Of a stretch of 64,000 bases of DNA, positions 47,223 through 59,969 are shown piece after piece. Source of the stretch: Pleodorina starrii (lineage: Eukaryota; Chlorophyta; Chlorophyceae; Chlamydomonadales; Volvocaceae); NCBI GenBank assembly GCA_030267565.1, contig BRXU01000007.1, positions 1,488,001-1,552,000 of the forward strand, written 5' to 3'. The notes below the pieces were generated by a model that was not told where the DNA came from, searched no databases, and was given only the letters and a program-made list of their open reading frames with translations. Made by a program: the position numbers and the translations under genes. Position 1 is the stretch's first letter; each line of letters begins with the position of its first letter.

Positions 47223-50200
47223 ATGCGATTCCCGAATGCTCTGGACGATGTCCAGGACGTCCCGCTGGGGCCGTTTACACTGCGCATGCTGCCCAAGCAC
47301 AGCACTGACTTAACGACCAAACAGCAGGGGGAATACGCAAGGGCCGTTGAACTCGTGCTGGGAAGTTATCAGGGCGTGCAGAAGACCGTTGTGCGCGCAG
47401 CGGTTTTCAGCAAGTCCAACAGCGATGGCGGAAACTACCCCACCGTGCGGACGGCCGTCCTGCTGGGCGGTGCTACTGGGGTGGTTTACGGTTGCGCCTG
47501 CATCGCGGGTCTGAAGAACAACTGCCTCCTGGTAGGGGCCACCGTTGCGCCGCGTGCCCTTTTGCCACGCCGTATCGCAGCCCGTGTGTGGCCCCTGCCC
47601 CTCCTCCCCCGCCCCCAGTGTGGCCGTTTGTTTCCCCCGCCGCTTCTCTGGCCGCCGCCGTGCGCGCGGTTCCCCCGCAGCTTCGGCGCGCGCGCAGCGC
47701 CCCCCACGCACCGAACCGCCTACCCCGCATCCGTCGCCGTGCCCGGCCCCTAAGAGCCCCCCGCTCCAAGCCCCCGCTCCAAGCCCAATCCCGACTGCCT
47801 GCCAGTCACATGTTCTCTCCTCCTCCGCAACCTCCTCCCCCTCTCCGGTTCTGCGGTTCTGCCGTCTTTCACACCGCCCTCTCCGGTGTGAAAGACCCCC
47901 TGAACCCAACGACCGACCCTGCTGCTCTCCACGCTGTGCCCGTGCTGCGCTCTTTCGGGTGCAGGTGATGTACAACGCCTACGAGCGCCGGGCGCTGCAG
48001 CCGATCGTGATGCTGGGGGTTGCCAAGGTCGCGCTGGAACAGGCGGGCAAGCAGGTGAGGCCCTGAGCGAAGGAACGAAGGAGGGAGGGAGGTGGGGGCT
48101 CTCGGCTTCAGGAGGGGGAAACGCAGCCGCAGTTGCAGCCGCAGCAAGGGTCCGTGGACGCCGCTGCGTAGGGTGTCCCGGCAAAGGACACGTCACCCTC
48201 CTTGCCGCCGCCGACACCTCGTAGCCCTCATTGCCGCCGCCGACACCGACGCCGACACCGACACCAACATCCACGCCCTAACCTTCCCGCTCTCCACCCT
48301 CCCTTCAACTCCCGCCTACCTCCCTCGCTCTTCGCTCCTCCACGCAGCTCCCCACTCCAGCCCAACGCCCTCTCCAACCCCTCTCCTCCCTCCCTCTCCC
48401 TCTTGCCTCCTCTCTTCCCCGCCTCAACCCTCCCCTCTCCTCCCCTTCCCTCCGCAGTTCCTCCTGGCGCTAGTCCAGCCCGGCGAGCAGGACGCCTTCA
48501 CCGCCCTGGGCTTCCAGTCGCTGCAGGGCCGCAACCGCTCCGTGCTCGCCCCGCTTCAGGCCCAGTACCCGGACCTGGCGGCGGCCTGCCAGCAGGCGGA
48601 GGCGTTCAAGGGAAAGGCCACCGGGCTGTGGGTCCTGGAGACGAAGGTGGGTGTGGGTGGGCCTTTGCAGGGGCAAAGGCCACGAACGGGGCCGTGTGCA
48701 CACCCGGCAGGGAGGAGGGCCCGTTTGCAATGCACACCCGGCAGGGGTGCTGTGGATTTTGGAGACGCAGATTTGGGGGCGTCCGCCGCCTGTCAGGCCC
48801 TTTGTTTGGGGCCTCCCGGAATCGGCCTCTCGAGAATGCAGACGCGCCGAGTGCTTGCCCTGCCCTGCCCTCCGCCGCCCGCCCGCCCGACCCTCTCTGC
48901 CGGGCGCGCTGCGGTTCTTCTTTTTCTTACCCCTCTTGCCGGTGTTTCTTGTCCTTACCCCTAGTTTGTGGCCCTGCCTCCAACCCTCCTTCCTCCGCGG
49001 TGGCGCAGCAAGCCGATGGACGGCTGCAGGCGCACCTCCAGCAGTTCCAAGCGGCAGCTGGCGGCGGCGCAGTGGCAGCGGCCGACGCAGCGGCGGCGGC
49101 GGCGAGGTCAGCAGGCGGCGGCGCAACAGCAGCGGCGCCGCCGCCGGCCGCTGCGGCGGAGGCGGGTCCGGTCCCGCCGCGGGGGCGGGTGGCCCGGCGG
49201 CCGTCGGGACAGGCGAAGGCGAGCAGCGAGGCGGCCGGCATCATGAGCGGGGCTGCAGCCGGCGCGGCGTCTGCTGGCGCCAGCGGCGGCGGCGGCGGCG
49301 GCGGCCGGGCTGCTGGTGCCTCGTGTGGCCGCAGCGCGAGCGCCAGCGGCGGCCAAGCGGGTCCCTCAAAGGCCGGCTCCGCCGCCGCCGGACAGGCTGT
49401 GACGGGGCAGGGGCGTGGGGCGGCGGCGGCGGCGGCGGCTGTGGGCCCGCCGGCAGGGGCGCCGGCGCCTGGGCCCGGCGGCGGCGGCGCTGGCCTTGGC
49501 GGCGGAAGTGCGCGTGTGCAGGGGCCGCAGCAGCAGCAGCAGCCGCGCGGTGCCGTACTGCAGCAGTACGACGACGGCGGTGGCGGCGGGTCGGACGACG
49601 ACGAGTCGGGCTCCGTCAGCGACAGCTCGCTGAGCGGCAGTGAGTCCGACGGCGAGGGGGGCCTCGGCCCTGACCGTGGGGCAGCGGGTGGGTACCGCGT
49701 CGTTGACGGCGGCGGGAGCGACAGCAGCAGCAGCAGCAGCAGCGGGCTCAGCAGCAGCGGCGACGGCGGCGACGGCGGGAGCAGCGATTACGGCAGCAGC
49801 AGCGGCGGCGACGACGACGACGAAGACAGCAGCAGCAGCAGCGACGGCAGCAATGACGACGGCAGCAATGACGACGACGGCGGTGGTGGCGGCGGCGCCG
49901 CCGCCGCCGCCGTAGCTGGCGCCGGGCCGACAGGGAGGGACGGTGCTGCCGGCGTCGGGAGGGACAGCGGCGACGATGGTGGGGGTGCCGCTCTACCGAC
50001 TGCGCATGTGGCTGTCGCCGCCGCCGCGGCGGCGCCGGCGGAGGCGGCGGAGGCAGTGGCGGGGGGTTGTTGTGACCGCGGCCGCGAGGCGGCGACTAAC
50101 CCGGCGGCGGCGGCGGCGGCCGGGCCCTGCGCTGACGCTGCCGTGGGACTGGCAATGCCGTTGAGCCCCTCACCGCGTCATCATCCGGAAATGGGCTGTG

Positions 50201-53200
50201 AGGGAGAAGACCACCCACAGCCACAAGCGCTGCCCCAGCTGCCGCCGCCGTCCCAGCAGCAGCAGCAGCAAACGCAGGAACTGCAGCCGTCGGCACAACC
50301 GTCGGCGCAACCACCGCAACCGCAAGGGTCGCAACAGCAACAGCCGCAGCAGCAACTGCAGCAGGCAGGGCAGCAGCTGTCAGCTCTACAGTGCCAACAA
50401 CAACAGAAAACTGAACGGCTGTCGCCACAAACGCAACAAGTACATTCACAGCAACAAGAGCAGCAGGCGGGGCAGCCGCCGCCGCTGCGGCAGCAGCAGC
50501 AACAGCAGCCGCCAAATACGCATCATCATCAGCCGCAGCAGCGGCAGATGCGTGCGATTGACGGTGCGGGGCGTCCGGCCGTCCCCAAGCCGACGCGCAT
50601 GTTGGTGTATCGCAGCGGCGCCGCCGCCGCCGCCGCCGCGGCGGCGGCGACGGGCGGGGCTGGCGCTGCGCAGCCGGGCTGCCAGCCACGGCCCCAGAAG
50701 CGCGCGCGCCTCACTCCACTCGGTGTTCCGTTGCCCCTAAGTGCCGCACTGGAGCAAACAGAAGCCGCCGCAGCCGCAGCGGGGCCGTCCGGAGCGGCAG
50801 CGGGGCCGTCCGGAGCGGCAGGAGGGCGTTGCCAGAACACGCAGCAAATGACCCATGGGTCGCGTGCCGCTGCTGCAGCAGCGGCGACGGCGACGGCCAT
50901 GACCGCTCCCACGCCGCAGCGAAAGTTAATGCGGTGGCGGCGGCCGCCGCAGCCGCCCGACGCCGTCCCGAGGCCCGGCGACGTCGCCTGCCGCCTAGTC
51001 GCCCGGAAGGCCGTGTTCGGGATGCGCCTGCCGGCGCTTCCGCCGCCGCCGCCGCAGGCGGCGGTGGCCGCCGCCGCATGCCCGGGGCCCTCCACTTCCC
51101 GCCCGCCGCCGGACCCGGCGGCGGGGGCGGGGGCGGGGGCGTCCAATGGTGCGGACATGTCGCAGGGCGGCGGCTTTGCTGGCGATGGTGGCGCCGGCCC
51201 GGCGGGGGCGGGGGCGGGGGCGGGTTGCCAGCCGGAGGGTTCTGTGGAGCGGAGTCGCCGGCTGGGGTGCGCGCTGTCTGGATTCATTCTGGATCTGACG
51301 AGCTGGGCCAACGGCGCGGACGAGCAGCGGGTGACGCAGGTACGGCACGTCGGGTGTACGGAGGCCGTTAGGTGCCGGTGCTGAAGGAGGTTCGCAGGGG
51401 GCCCCGTCCGCTCGCGGTAGGCGCTGTGTGGGCGAACTCGTGCAGCAGCCCGCGAAGGGCGGAGGCAGGCGCACCGACCCATGGGTCGGCATGTTGGCCC
51501 AAGATCTCGCACCCGTCCCTAGCAGCGCAGCCCCGTCGCTCCGAAACCGGCTCTCCGAAAGCCCCTCTCGAACCGCCGCCGGCGCTTTCTTTCGCTGGAT
51601 AGGAGAGGCTCCGCCTTCCCTCTCTCACCCCTGGCAACCGTTCATCTCTGTGCCCCTCACTGCGGTTTCGTCGATCGATGGCCCCCTGCCCCCGCTGGCC
51701 GCAGGCAATATCGCACTTCCGCAGCTATCTGGGGGTTACCGTTCCGCAAGAGGGGCCGCTACCGCAACCGCTACCACAACCGCTACCGCAACCACAGCCA
51801 CAGACGCAGACGCGATCACAGCCGCAGCAGGACCGACAGCCACCGCCGCCGCCTCCGCAAGCGGAAGCACAAACGCAGCCGGGGCTGCTGCGGGCAGCGC
51901 AGCCGCCACTCCCGCAGCAGCCGCCGCAACCGCCGCCGCCACAGGCACGTCCGCCAACGCCAGTGTACGAGACCGGCGCAGCAGCGGCACCAGGCCCGCC
52001 GGCAGAGCCTGGGCTGGACGTTTGCGGCGGCGGGAGTGGCGGCACCGGGCGAGGGTCTCAGTCGGCGAGCGGGCCCGAGGGGTTCGGCTCGGCGGCGGCG
52101 AGTCCTCCCAGATGCCGTACTGCCGTACCGCCGTCTGCGTCCGCCGAAGCGGCGGCGGTTCTACAGAAGGCGAGGGAGCGGACGCGGTTGGGGCGTCTGG
52201 CGGAGGTTGGGGCTGAGACGAGCCCGGGGGGCGAGTCCCCGGCCACTGAGGCGCCGGCGCCCGCCGGCGCCGGCGCCGGCACGTCCGCAGCCGGGCCGGC
52301 GGCGGCAGCGACGGCGGGAACAGCAGCTGCGGCGGGAGACAACGCGCCCGCGGCCGACGCGGGGCCGTCGGCAGAACCGACGCCGGCAGTGGCGGCGGCG
52401 GCACAGGCGCTGCCAGCGGCAGCAGCACGGGCGGCGGCGCCGGCGCCAGCGGCAACACGAGCTGCGGCTGGCGCCCCTGCGCCGGCGGCGGAGGCGGTGT
52501 CGTACGGATCCAACGATGGTCGCAAGCGTCCGCGCGACGGCGCCGTCGCCGCAGCCGCCACCACAAGTGGCGGCGCAGCCACCGGCGGCGCGGACGGCGC
52601 GGCCGACGGCGGCGGCGGCGGCGCCTCCGCCGCAGCCACCACCTTGCGGCCCCGGGCCCCGGGCGCGCCGACGGCGGTGGCCGGCGGCCTCCTCGGCGGC
52701 GGCGCTGGTCCGTCGGCACAGCGTCGGGACGACACGACCTGTCGCGACGCGGCGCCGCCGGGGCCATCGCGGCGCCCGCCGGATTCCGACGACGGCCCAT
52801 CGCCGGGCCTCGCGGCGACGCCCAACGCGGCGGCGGCGGCGGCGGCGGAGCCGCGACCGGGTCGTACACCGCGCGCCGCTGCGTTGGCGGCGGAGCGTGT
52901 CTGGCGGTCGCTCGACCCGCCGGAAGCGCCCACCCCATTGTTCAGGCGACCGCGCAACGAGGGGGAGGTACCGCCGCTGCTCTCAATGGCAGCGCCAGTG
53001 ACGGCGTCTGCGCTGGCGGCGGCGGTGCCGAGGCGCTTTCCTGTCGTCGGCGGGTCACCGACCGCCGTCGCGCTGGTGGCGGCGCCGATCGGCTCACTGA
53101 GTTCGGGAGAGCTGCCGCTGCCGCCCCGGGCGTCTTGGGTTGCTGCTGGCACCGCTTCACCGCCGCCGCCGCCGTTGCATGACTTGCTGAGGCGGCCGCA

Positions 53201-56200
53201 GCTGCAGCAGCGGAAACCGCCGCCGCCGCAGCAGCAGCGAGCGCCCGAGGCCTTCAGCCGGCACCGCGCGCCTGCGTTCCTGCGCACTAAGCAGCTGTCC
53301 CTCGGCGCCGCCGCCGCCGCTGCGGCCGCCGCCGCCGCGACCGCCGCCGCTGGCTCCGACGCCGCTGCCGCCGCCGGGCCGGCGCCGCCACCGCGGCCGC
53401 TGCAGCTCAAGTCCCCGCCGACGGTGCCCGCAGACGAGTGGGAGGCGCTGGCGTACCGGGTCCTGTCGTACCTTCAGGTAATTGGTTAACGTAGTTAACA
53501 GAGAGGCGTGGCTGGTATGGCCGAGGCTGCCGGTTGGTTGGTTGGTTGCTTATCGCGGGGCTTTGTACGAACACGCCCTCGGCACTCGAGCCCGTCCTCA
53601 ACTCCTGCATTCCTAATTCTATGCATTACCTCATTATAAACCGCTGTGGCATTACTTTGATCCCCGTGACACTGTCCTTGCGACATTGCCCGTGCCGCTG
53701 TTCCCTCAATTGTCCTGCTGGCACTGCGCTGCATGTGACGCCCGTATCCCCCTGCATGTGTGCTCTCCAGGACCAGCGACCGGGCCGCTGGTGCTCTCGG
53801 CCGTCCATCCTCGACATGCTGGCGTCCACGTCGACGGCAGCAGCGAAGAAGAAGGTGGGCAGCCGGGCACCTCAGCAGCAGCAGCAGCGGCAGTCGCTGC
53901 CACCGCCGCCGCCGCCCGCGGCGGCGGGCCCAGACCCCGCCGCGGGCTGCTCACTCGGCGCCGACGGTTGTCTGGCGGCGCTGCAGCCCGCGCCTGCTTC
54001 TGCAGCTGTTGATGCTGTCGATGCAGCCACCACGGCCGCTGGTGATGGCGCTCCGCCGGCCGGCACAGGGGGCGACGGTGGTGGTTCAGCTGCTGCTGCT
54101 GTTGATGGTGGTTGTGGCGGCGGCGCCGCCGCTGGCGGCGGCGGCGGGGGTCGATGTGTGATGTCCGAGTACCACCGCAAGGAGCTGCTGAAGCAGGTCG
54201 CCAACGCCGTGTTCCCGGCCGGGGAGGTCGTGGAGCAGGTCCGGGATGTGTTCTACACGGCGCTGTACTTCAGGTGCGATGAGGGAGGTCGGGTGGGAGT
54301 GTGACCCATGGGTCGGCGGAGGGATGAACGGAAACCGAAATCAGCACCGCGGCTGCGGCCGCTGCTGCCGCTGCAGGTTGCGTCCGCCGCCGGACTACGA
54401 GAGTGACGACGGCGACGGCGACGAGGCGCAAGCCGCAGGTCTGTTGGACGAGCAGGACGGCGAGCGGCCCCACAACGACGACGACGACGACCCATGGGTC
54501 AGTGGCAGCCGCCGGGTCGCGCACGCCGGCGCGCCGCCCGCCGCTGGCGCACGCCACGGCGGTGACGGCGGTCCGCCGCCCTCCGCCTTCGCCGTTCGGT
54601 CTGAGTCGTGGATGTGTAAGGCCAGCGCCGATCTGCCGCCGCGGCCGCGCCGGCCCGCCGCGGCGGCGCCGCCGCCGCCGTCGCCTCGCGGCCTTGGACC
54701 GGGCCTCCTCTCTCTCGAGTCAGTGACCAGCTCGGGGCGATTCAGCGTATCATGCGCGCTGCCGGCGGGGGCCGGCGTCATCAGCCCGGCAGCGATCGCC
54801 GCTGCCGCGGCGGCGGCGGCGCCGCCGCCGCTGGAGAAGCGCCTGGGCGCTACGCCCATGGTTATGGACGAGAAGAATGGGCTGTGGTATTTGGGGGAGG
54901 TGGTGGGGGTGGGCACGCGCGGCGGCGTCGAGATGGTGGAGCTCATGTTTCGCGGCTTTGACGAGGCGCCGTTTTGGCTGGAAGCAGAGTCGCCGATGGT
55001 GTGGTGGAGCACCGGCGAGGAGGTCAAGTGGGCCAACGTCCGTAAGTACGGGTCGTACGACGGGGATGTGCACGTGTCGTTCGAGGTACGACGAGGTAAT
55101 CGAAAGTGGACGAAAGAGTGCGCGCTTGCGAGGCGGCCGCGGCTCGCATGCGCCGCAGTCCGGCGACTGACTGGGGTGCAGGCTCAAACACACTTCTCCT
55201 GCCTCTCCTCTACACCTCCTCCCCGCGCAGGTCGTCACGAGGGCTCCTGGGTCCCCAAACCCTGGATGGAGGCGTACAAGCTGCTGGGTCCCTCGGAGGT
55301 GGCGGAGGCCATGGAGTGGGCCGCCCAAAGAACACTCGCCGAAAGGAACAAGGGAAGGGAGAACCGGGGAAAGGGCGCTCGGAGGCGCCACCGCGCAGGC
55401 GCCGGCGCCGCAGGCGACGGCGCCGCCACGTCCGCCGCGGCGGCGGCGGCGGCAGCTGCCGCCGCGGTCGCCGGCGGCCGCGGAGCGGCGGCGGCGGCGG
55501 CGGCACCATCGATTCGTGGCGAGGCCCGCTCGGCGGCGGTGGCGGCGGATCCGTCCTCTGTCACTGAGGCGGGGCCGGTGGCGGCGACGGCGGCGGAAGC
55601 GGGGAATGGGAACGTAAGCCCGTCGCCGTCACCGGACTCGCTGTCGCCGCAGCGCGTCGCGGCTGCCGTCGCCGCTGCCGTCGCCACTTCGGCCACCGCT
55701 GCAGCGCCTGCTGATGCTGCTCCTGGCGGAGGCGATGGGGGTGGTGGCGGTGGCGTTGCCGGCTGGATCGGCCAGGCGCTCTTTTGCGCGCTCGTGCATC
55801 AGCGGCTGCGCGCGATCGGCGTTGTCGCGTTGGCAGCGGTGCTGATGGCTCGCGTGCAGCGCCGCCAGTCGCACGGCACCGGCGACGGCGACGGTGGGAA
55901 GGGCGCTCGGAAGCGGCGGCGCTCGGCGGCGGCGGCGGCCGCCGCCGCCGCCGCCGCGGCGGCGGCGAGTGAGGGCGGCGCTGCCGCCGTCGCGGCGGCG
56001 AAGGGTGATTCTGTGGAGGACGTGCTGGTGCTGGATCTAGGGGCGGACGCTGTGCCGCCGCCGCCGGCGGCAGCGGAGGCGGCGGCGGCGCCGCCGTCGC
56101 CGCTGCCGGGTTTGGAGTTGCTGGGGCCGGGGGCGATGGTCATTGAGGCGCTGGGTTCGCTGGAGAGGGAAGGCATCGAGCCGGGGGTGCCGCTGGCGGT

Positions 56201-56210
56201 TCAGGCGTGA
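47223..56210 (+). CDS. Unrecognised 2297-residue protein with possible GNAT-like and Tudor-like segments
   Basis: Eight exons: 47223-47531, 47965-48054, 48458-48646, 49009-51339, 51705-53477, 53771-54273, 54377-55095 and 55231-56210; phases close to 2298 codons. I do not recognise the gene. Residues 1-196 are ordered (GPFTLRMLPKHSTDL, VRTAVLLGGATGVVYGCACI, LGVAKVALEQAGKQFLLALV, DAFTALGFQSLQGRNRS) and faintly resemble a GNAT acetyltransferase fold; weak inference. A huge Ala/Gly/Gln/Ser/Asp-rich core follows, with short ordered islands near exon ends (ALSGFILDLTSWANGADEQR, EWEALAYRVLSYLQ, YHRKELLKQVANAVFPAGEV). About residues 1900-1965, GLWYLGEVVGVGTRGGVEMV to PMVWWSTGEEVKWANVRK, resemble a Tudor/PWWP-like barrel. 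This suggests a chromatin role, unproven. Exon 7 could instead end at 55085, but only 55095 keeps phase. Confidence 0.65.
50850..50861. repeat. Dispersed palindrome GACCCATGGGTC
   Basis: In exon 4 of the 2297-aa gene; read as T-H-G-S. Confidence 0.8.
51476..51487. repeat. Dispersed palindrome GACCCATGGGTC
   Basis: In the intron 51340-51704, flanked by CC and GG, which makes a 16-bp perfect palindrome. Confidence 0.85.
54303..54314. repeat. Dispersed palindrome GACCCATGGGTC
   Basis: In the short intron 54274-54376 of the 2297-aa gene. Confidence 0.8.
54489..54500. repeat. Dispersed palindrome GACCCATGGGTC
   Basis: In exon 7 of the 2297-aa gene; read as D-P-W-V after an Asp run. Confidence 0.8.
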
Positions 56211-56610
56211 GATGAGATGAGATGAGAGGTGTGTTACGTTGGGACCTCCGGCGGCGGCGGTGGAACAGAGGTGGGGTAGAGAGGTAGCAGGTATCGCCCG
56301 GTAATGGAGGCGGTGGCGGCAGCTAGGGTCGCTTTGCGCTTGTGTGTCTTGGGCGGGCGCCAGGGCATGGGTTAGAGCCGCCCAGTTTACTGCCTGCGCT
56401 GGCCGGACGGGTGGCTAGTCGGGTGGCCGGTCCGGTCCGATGGGGCATTGCCCTCGGCCTTGGCGCGGGGATGCGGCGGTGGGAGGGAGGCGAACTGTCG
56501 CGGAGGAGCCGACGGGGGCGATGTGGTGGAAGGGGTTGTGTGGGCCCTGGGCCCAGCTGGGCCGAGAAAAATACAATCCGCAGCGTTGGGACCTAGCCAC
56601 CCAAGAATAC

Positions 56611-56690
56611 ACAAGGGATACAGGGAATTTAGGGGATACAGGGGAATTAGGGGATTTAGGGGATACAGGGGATTCAGGTCTCTTATTCAT
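56611..56690. repeat. Short tandem repeat GGGGATACAGGG / GGGATTTAGGG
   Basis: About six loosely repeated 10-13-nt units of the form AGGGGAT(A/T)(C/T)A, just downstream of the 2297-aa gene. Confidence 0.7.
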
Positions 56691-56770
56691 TACCCCAGCA
56701 GAGGGGTTAGAGGTGCGTGGGGCGGGGTGGTGCGCGTGTGCGCGCGCTGGCAACCCTTACCTGCAGCCCA

Positions 56771-56775
56771 TGTAA
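56771..56775 (+). terminator. TGTAA polyadenylation signal (candidate)
   Basis: TGTAA about 560 nt past the stop codon of the 2297-aa gene. Motif seen, use inferred. Confidence 0.45.
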
Positions 56776-57944
56776 CCTACCGTATAGCCAACAGCGCGGG
56801 GGGAGGTGGAGGAGTTTTGGCGCGTCCGTCTTGTAGGATGGTTTCTGTCTTAACCGGCCTTGTGTGGTATCACTGGTATGTGGTTGTGGTGTTTTTCGCA
56901 GCGTTTGTGTCGCAATTACCGAATTGGGGGAAGGAGCGGGGGAGGATTGTGCAGCGCGCCCACTGCTGCTGCGCTGCTGGAGCTTCTTGACGTGTGTCTG
57001 TGTGCGTCTGTGGCGATATGTGTTGTTGTCTGTGCTTACTATACCCGTATGGAATTAATGGAAATCGTGTTGTGGAGAGTCGCATGGGCGGCACTGCTGC
57101 TGCTGTGGCGCGGAGAGGCCTTCTGCGGTCGGGTCGGGTGGTGGAGGGAGAAAGCGAGGAGGAGTCCTTTCGGGAGGGGAGGGGAGGGGAGGGGCCTGGT
57201 GGAGGATGCGTTGGGGGGACGGACCTCCTCAGTCGGTGCTCAGTGGCGCTCGCCGGGGGCCACAAACCCACCGCACTAATTAGGAAAATATGCTAGGGGC
57301 CGTGAGAGGCGCCGTCGTGGGAGGTGCGATAGACCCCCGCCCTTTCTTCCATCCCTCTCCTTCCTTCCTTCCCTCCCTGTTGCTTCCTTTCAATCGATAT
57401 GCTGATGATTTGACTGTTTGGGTATGTACGGATTGGATATACGGCAGCCGGCGGTTCCCGAAACCCCCACGACGCACACGGCCTCGACGGTGCTCTCAAG
57501 GGAGAGCCCATCTCAACACTGAAGCAAATGGGCGCATAGCATAGCTGCTAAGCTCGCCAGGCGACTGGGGTAGCACGGGAACGGCGTCATAATTGATTAG
57601 TAGGTTGATGAACGGTTGGTTGGTTGCCCCCCCGCCCGCCCGCCCGTCCATGGGTTGGCTGTCGGAGCGGAGGGCGATCAGCTGACTGCTCTGCAGCCGT
57701 TGAAGAGGGTGTGTGGCTGCTAGGCGGATGGGCGACACGGGCTGCGCTTTGCGGGCGGCCAGCACACATTAACGTAGACGTAGGTTGGCTTTTGGTTGTC
57801 CGTTTCGGCGGTTGTATAGCGTTCAGACGTTCAGACCTTCAGACGTTGAAACCGGCCTGAGGTGCCATTTGTGCTGCGGGCTGTGGGCAGTGGGCTGGGC
57901 GCCGCCTCCGTCCTAGAGACCATGTGCTAGATTTTGCAGTTTCC

Positions 57945-57966
57945 AAACACACACACACACACACAC
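57945..57966. repeat. (CA)n microsatellite
   Basis: Eleven CA steps in intergenic DNA. A second, mixed CA/CG array lies near 59537-59576. Confidence 0.9.
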
Positions 57967-59969
57967 GCGCCTCTCCGCAGCAGTGTCAATGCGGTATGCA
58001 TGTCGTTGAAGCGTCAAGTTGATTTAATTCCGTTTTTTTGTTGGGTCCTTTTTAACGTTGGGCTCATCCACACGTTCTCGGATATCCGGCAACAGCGCAG
58101 ATGGCCATTGACACGCTGACAAGGAGCGGGGACCGTGAGCCTCATTCCTCTGCTAAACAGCGCAGCGTACAGCTGACAACCCATGTTTTTCGCCGGGTCA
58201 AGTCAACGCGCCCCCACCCACCGGGGGGACGGCATCGTTTCTCCTCCAGGCTCTTCCCTGCCCCCACCGGAGGGCCTTACCACATGCCAACGAAGCAACC
58301 AATTAACCCAACCAACCCAACCGACACGGCATCAGCGCCGTCGCCGTACTACCAAGTACCAACGTACCCGGCGCGCAGTACGACAAAACCGTCGTGATTA
58401 GGACTCAGAAAATGAAGATGACGACAGCGGGGATGGGTAAGGGGGGTTTTGGAGCCCAGGAATTAGACCCCTTGATTCAAAACGATTGAGCTCGGGACGA
58501 ACAATGTTCGAACCCATGGGTCATGAAATGGGGAGCAACCCTTGGGGGCAGGGCTTCCCCCATTCAGAAGAGAAGAAGGGAACGGACCCCGCCTGTATGT
58601 GGTGCACGCACAGGCGCGACTTGGCCCTTTGCTCGACGCGCGGTTTCAAAAGAAAACACAACCACAAAGACCTGGAACACCCGCAATCGACAGCTCCACA
58701 ACCCAAAAAGGTACCGTACACACAACCGCAAAACAGCATCAGCAATAGCATTAGCAGCAGTGGCAGCGAGAAATGCGCTCAAGGGTTCGTAATTGGTTTA
58801 GGGAGCGATTTCTCGCGCAATTAACAACGATACCGGCAAAAGGTTTTCTCCTCAACTTAGGGTTTCTTTAGGGCTTCAGGTTTCCAAGCGGCAAACTGCC
58901 GCACGCGACGCCGCCGCCGCCGCCGGCGCCATACGACGGTAAGGGATACGGCAGTACGATTAGGGTTCGTGTGGCGCTTCATCATCGCCCTTCCTCCTCC
59001 TCCTCCTCCTCCTCCTCGCGGATCTGTAGGTTTTTCTCTCCTCTCCTCCCCCCACAGCACGCCCCCGACGGACGCACGTGATTGCTTGGCAGATACATAC
59101 ACACCACTACGCCGCCGCCGCAGCAGCAGCCGCCTGGCAAAAGGCAACAGGCCGTCACAGTGCCTCCGACGCGCTACTAGAGATCTCTCTGTGATAGCTA
59201 CGTTGCACACACGCTACGTGGCGCAACGCAGGCCGCCTTGTTCCTCTGGGTGCCTACACGAAACAATTCACCCCCTGTCCAACTACCCAACTGAGACACC
59301 ATCCGGCACGTCAGTCGTCCAGGCTTGCTGGCCGTATGCCCCCTCCCCCAAAACATACTTCCTCTTTCCTTGCGTATTCTCATTAACAACATCAGTTTAG
59401 GCAACCTAACCTCCCCTCTTACTCTTAATCTTCGCAGCGCCGCTGTTCCATCTCTTGAACCACACACACACATGTGCCTCTCATTGCTCATTGCCCATTC
59501 GCCTTTGCAACTCTCTCTTTTCTCTCTTTCTCAGTACAAACACACACACGCACACGCACACACACGCACACGCGCGTGCACCGACATGCCGATGCACACC
59601 ACACGCCATGCGAAGGAGAGCCGGAAAGCACGGCTTTTCCCTAAGCACACCACAGACGCACATAAAGACACAACCAGACACACATCCCCTGCTTGGCGAC
59701 AAAACCACACGCCCTCGCTCCCCATTCGCCGTTGTGCACAGGTGCGGCCACAATTCGCCTGGCTGGTGTCATATCAGTTCTCCGCGGCAGCGGTAGCGGT
59801 ACCCAAAGGGGACAAGTTGTGCCCGCCCCTCCAACCCAACACAGCCGCCGATGCCACTTCCACAGCTCAGCACCCTCCGTCCCAGTCCCACCTCGGCACA
59901 GCTCCTCCTCCTCCTCCTCCTCATCATCATCATCAACCACCGCCTCACGCCACTTCCGCACGCTCACGC

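Larger units (their letters stand above)
56211..59969. other. Intergenic region between convergent genes
   Basis: 3' flanks of the 2297-aa gene (+) and the ankyrin-like gene (-). It holds GGGGATACAGGG-type repeats near 56611-56690, CA arrays, a CCTCCT run near 58992 and a TTTAGGG-like word near 58857. I found no recognisable exon or RNA gene. Confidence 0.45.

Noticed and set aside
52058..53410. Long minus-strand frame of Ala/Gly/Ser inside the 2297-aa gene
   Set aside because: Antisense reading of GCC/GGC repeats; the plus frame keeps phase at both ends.
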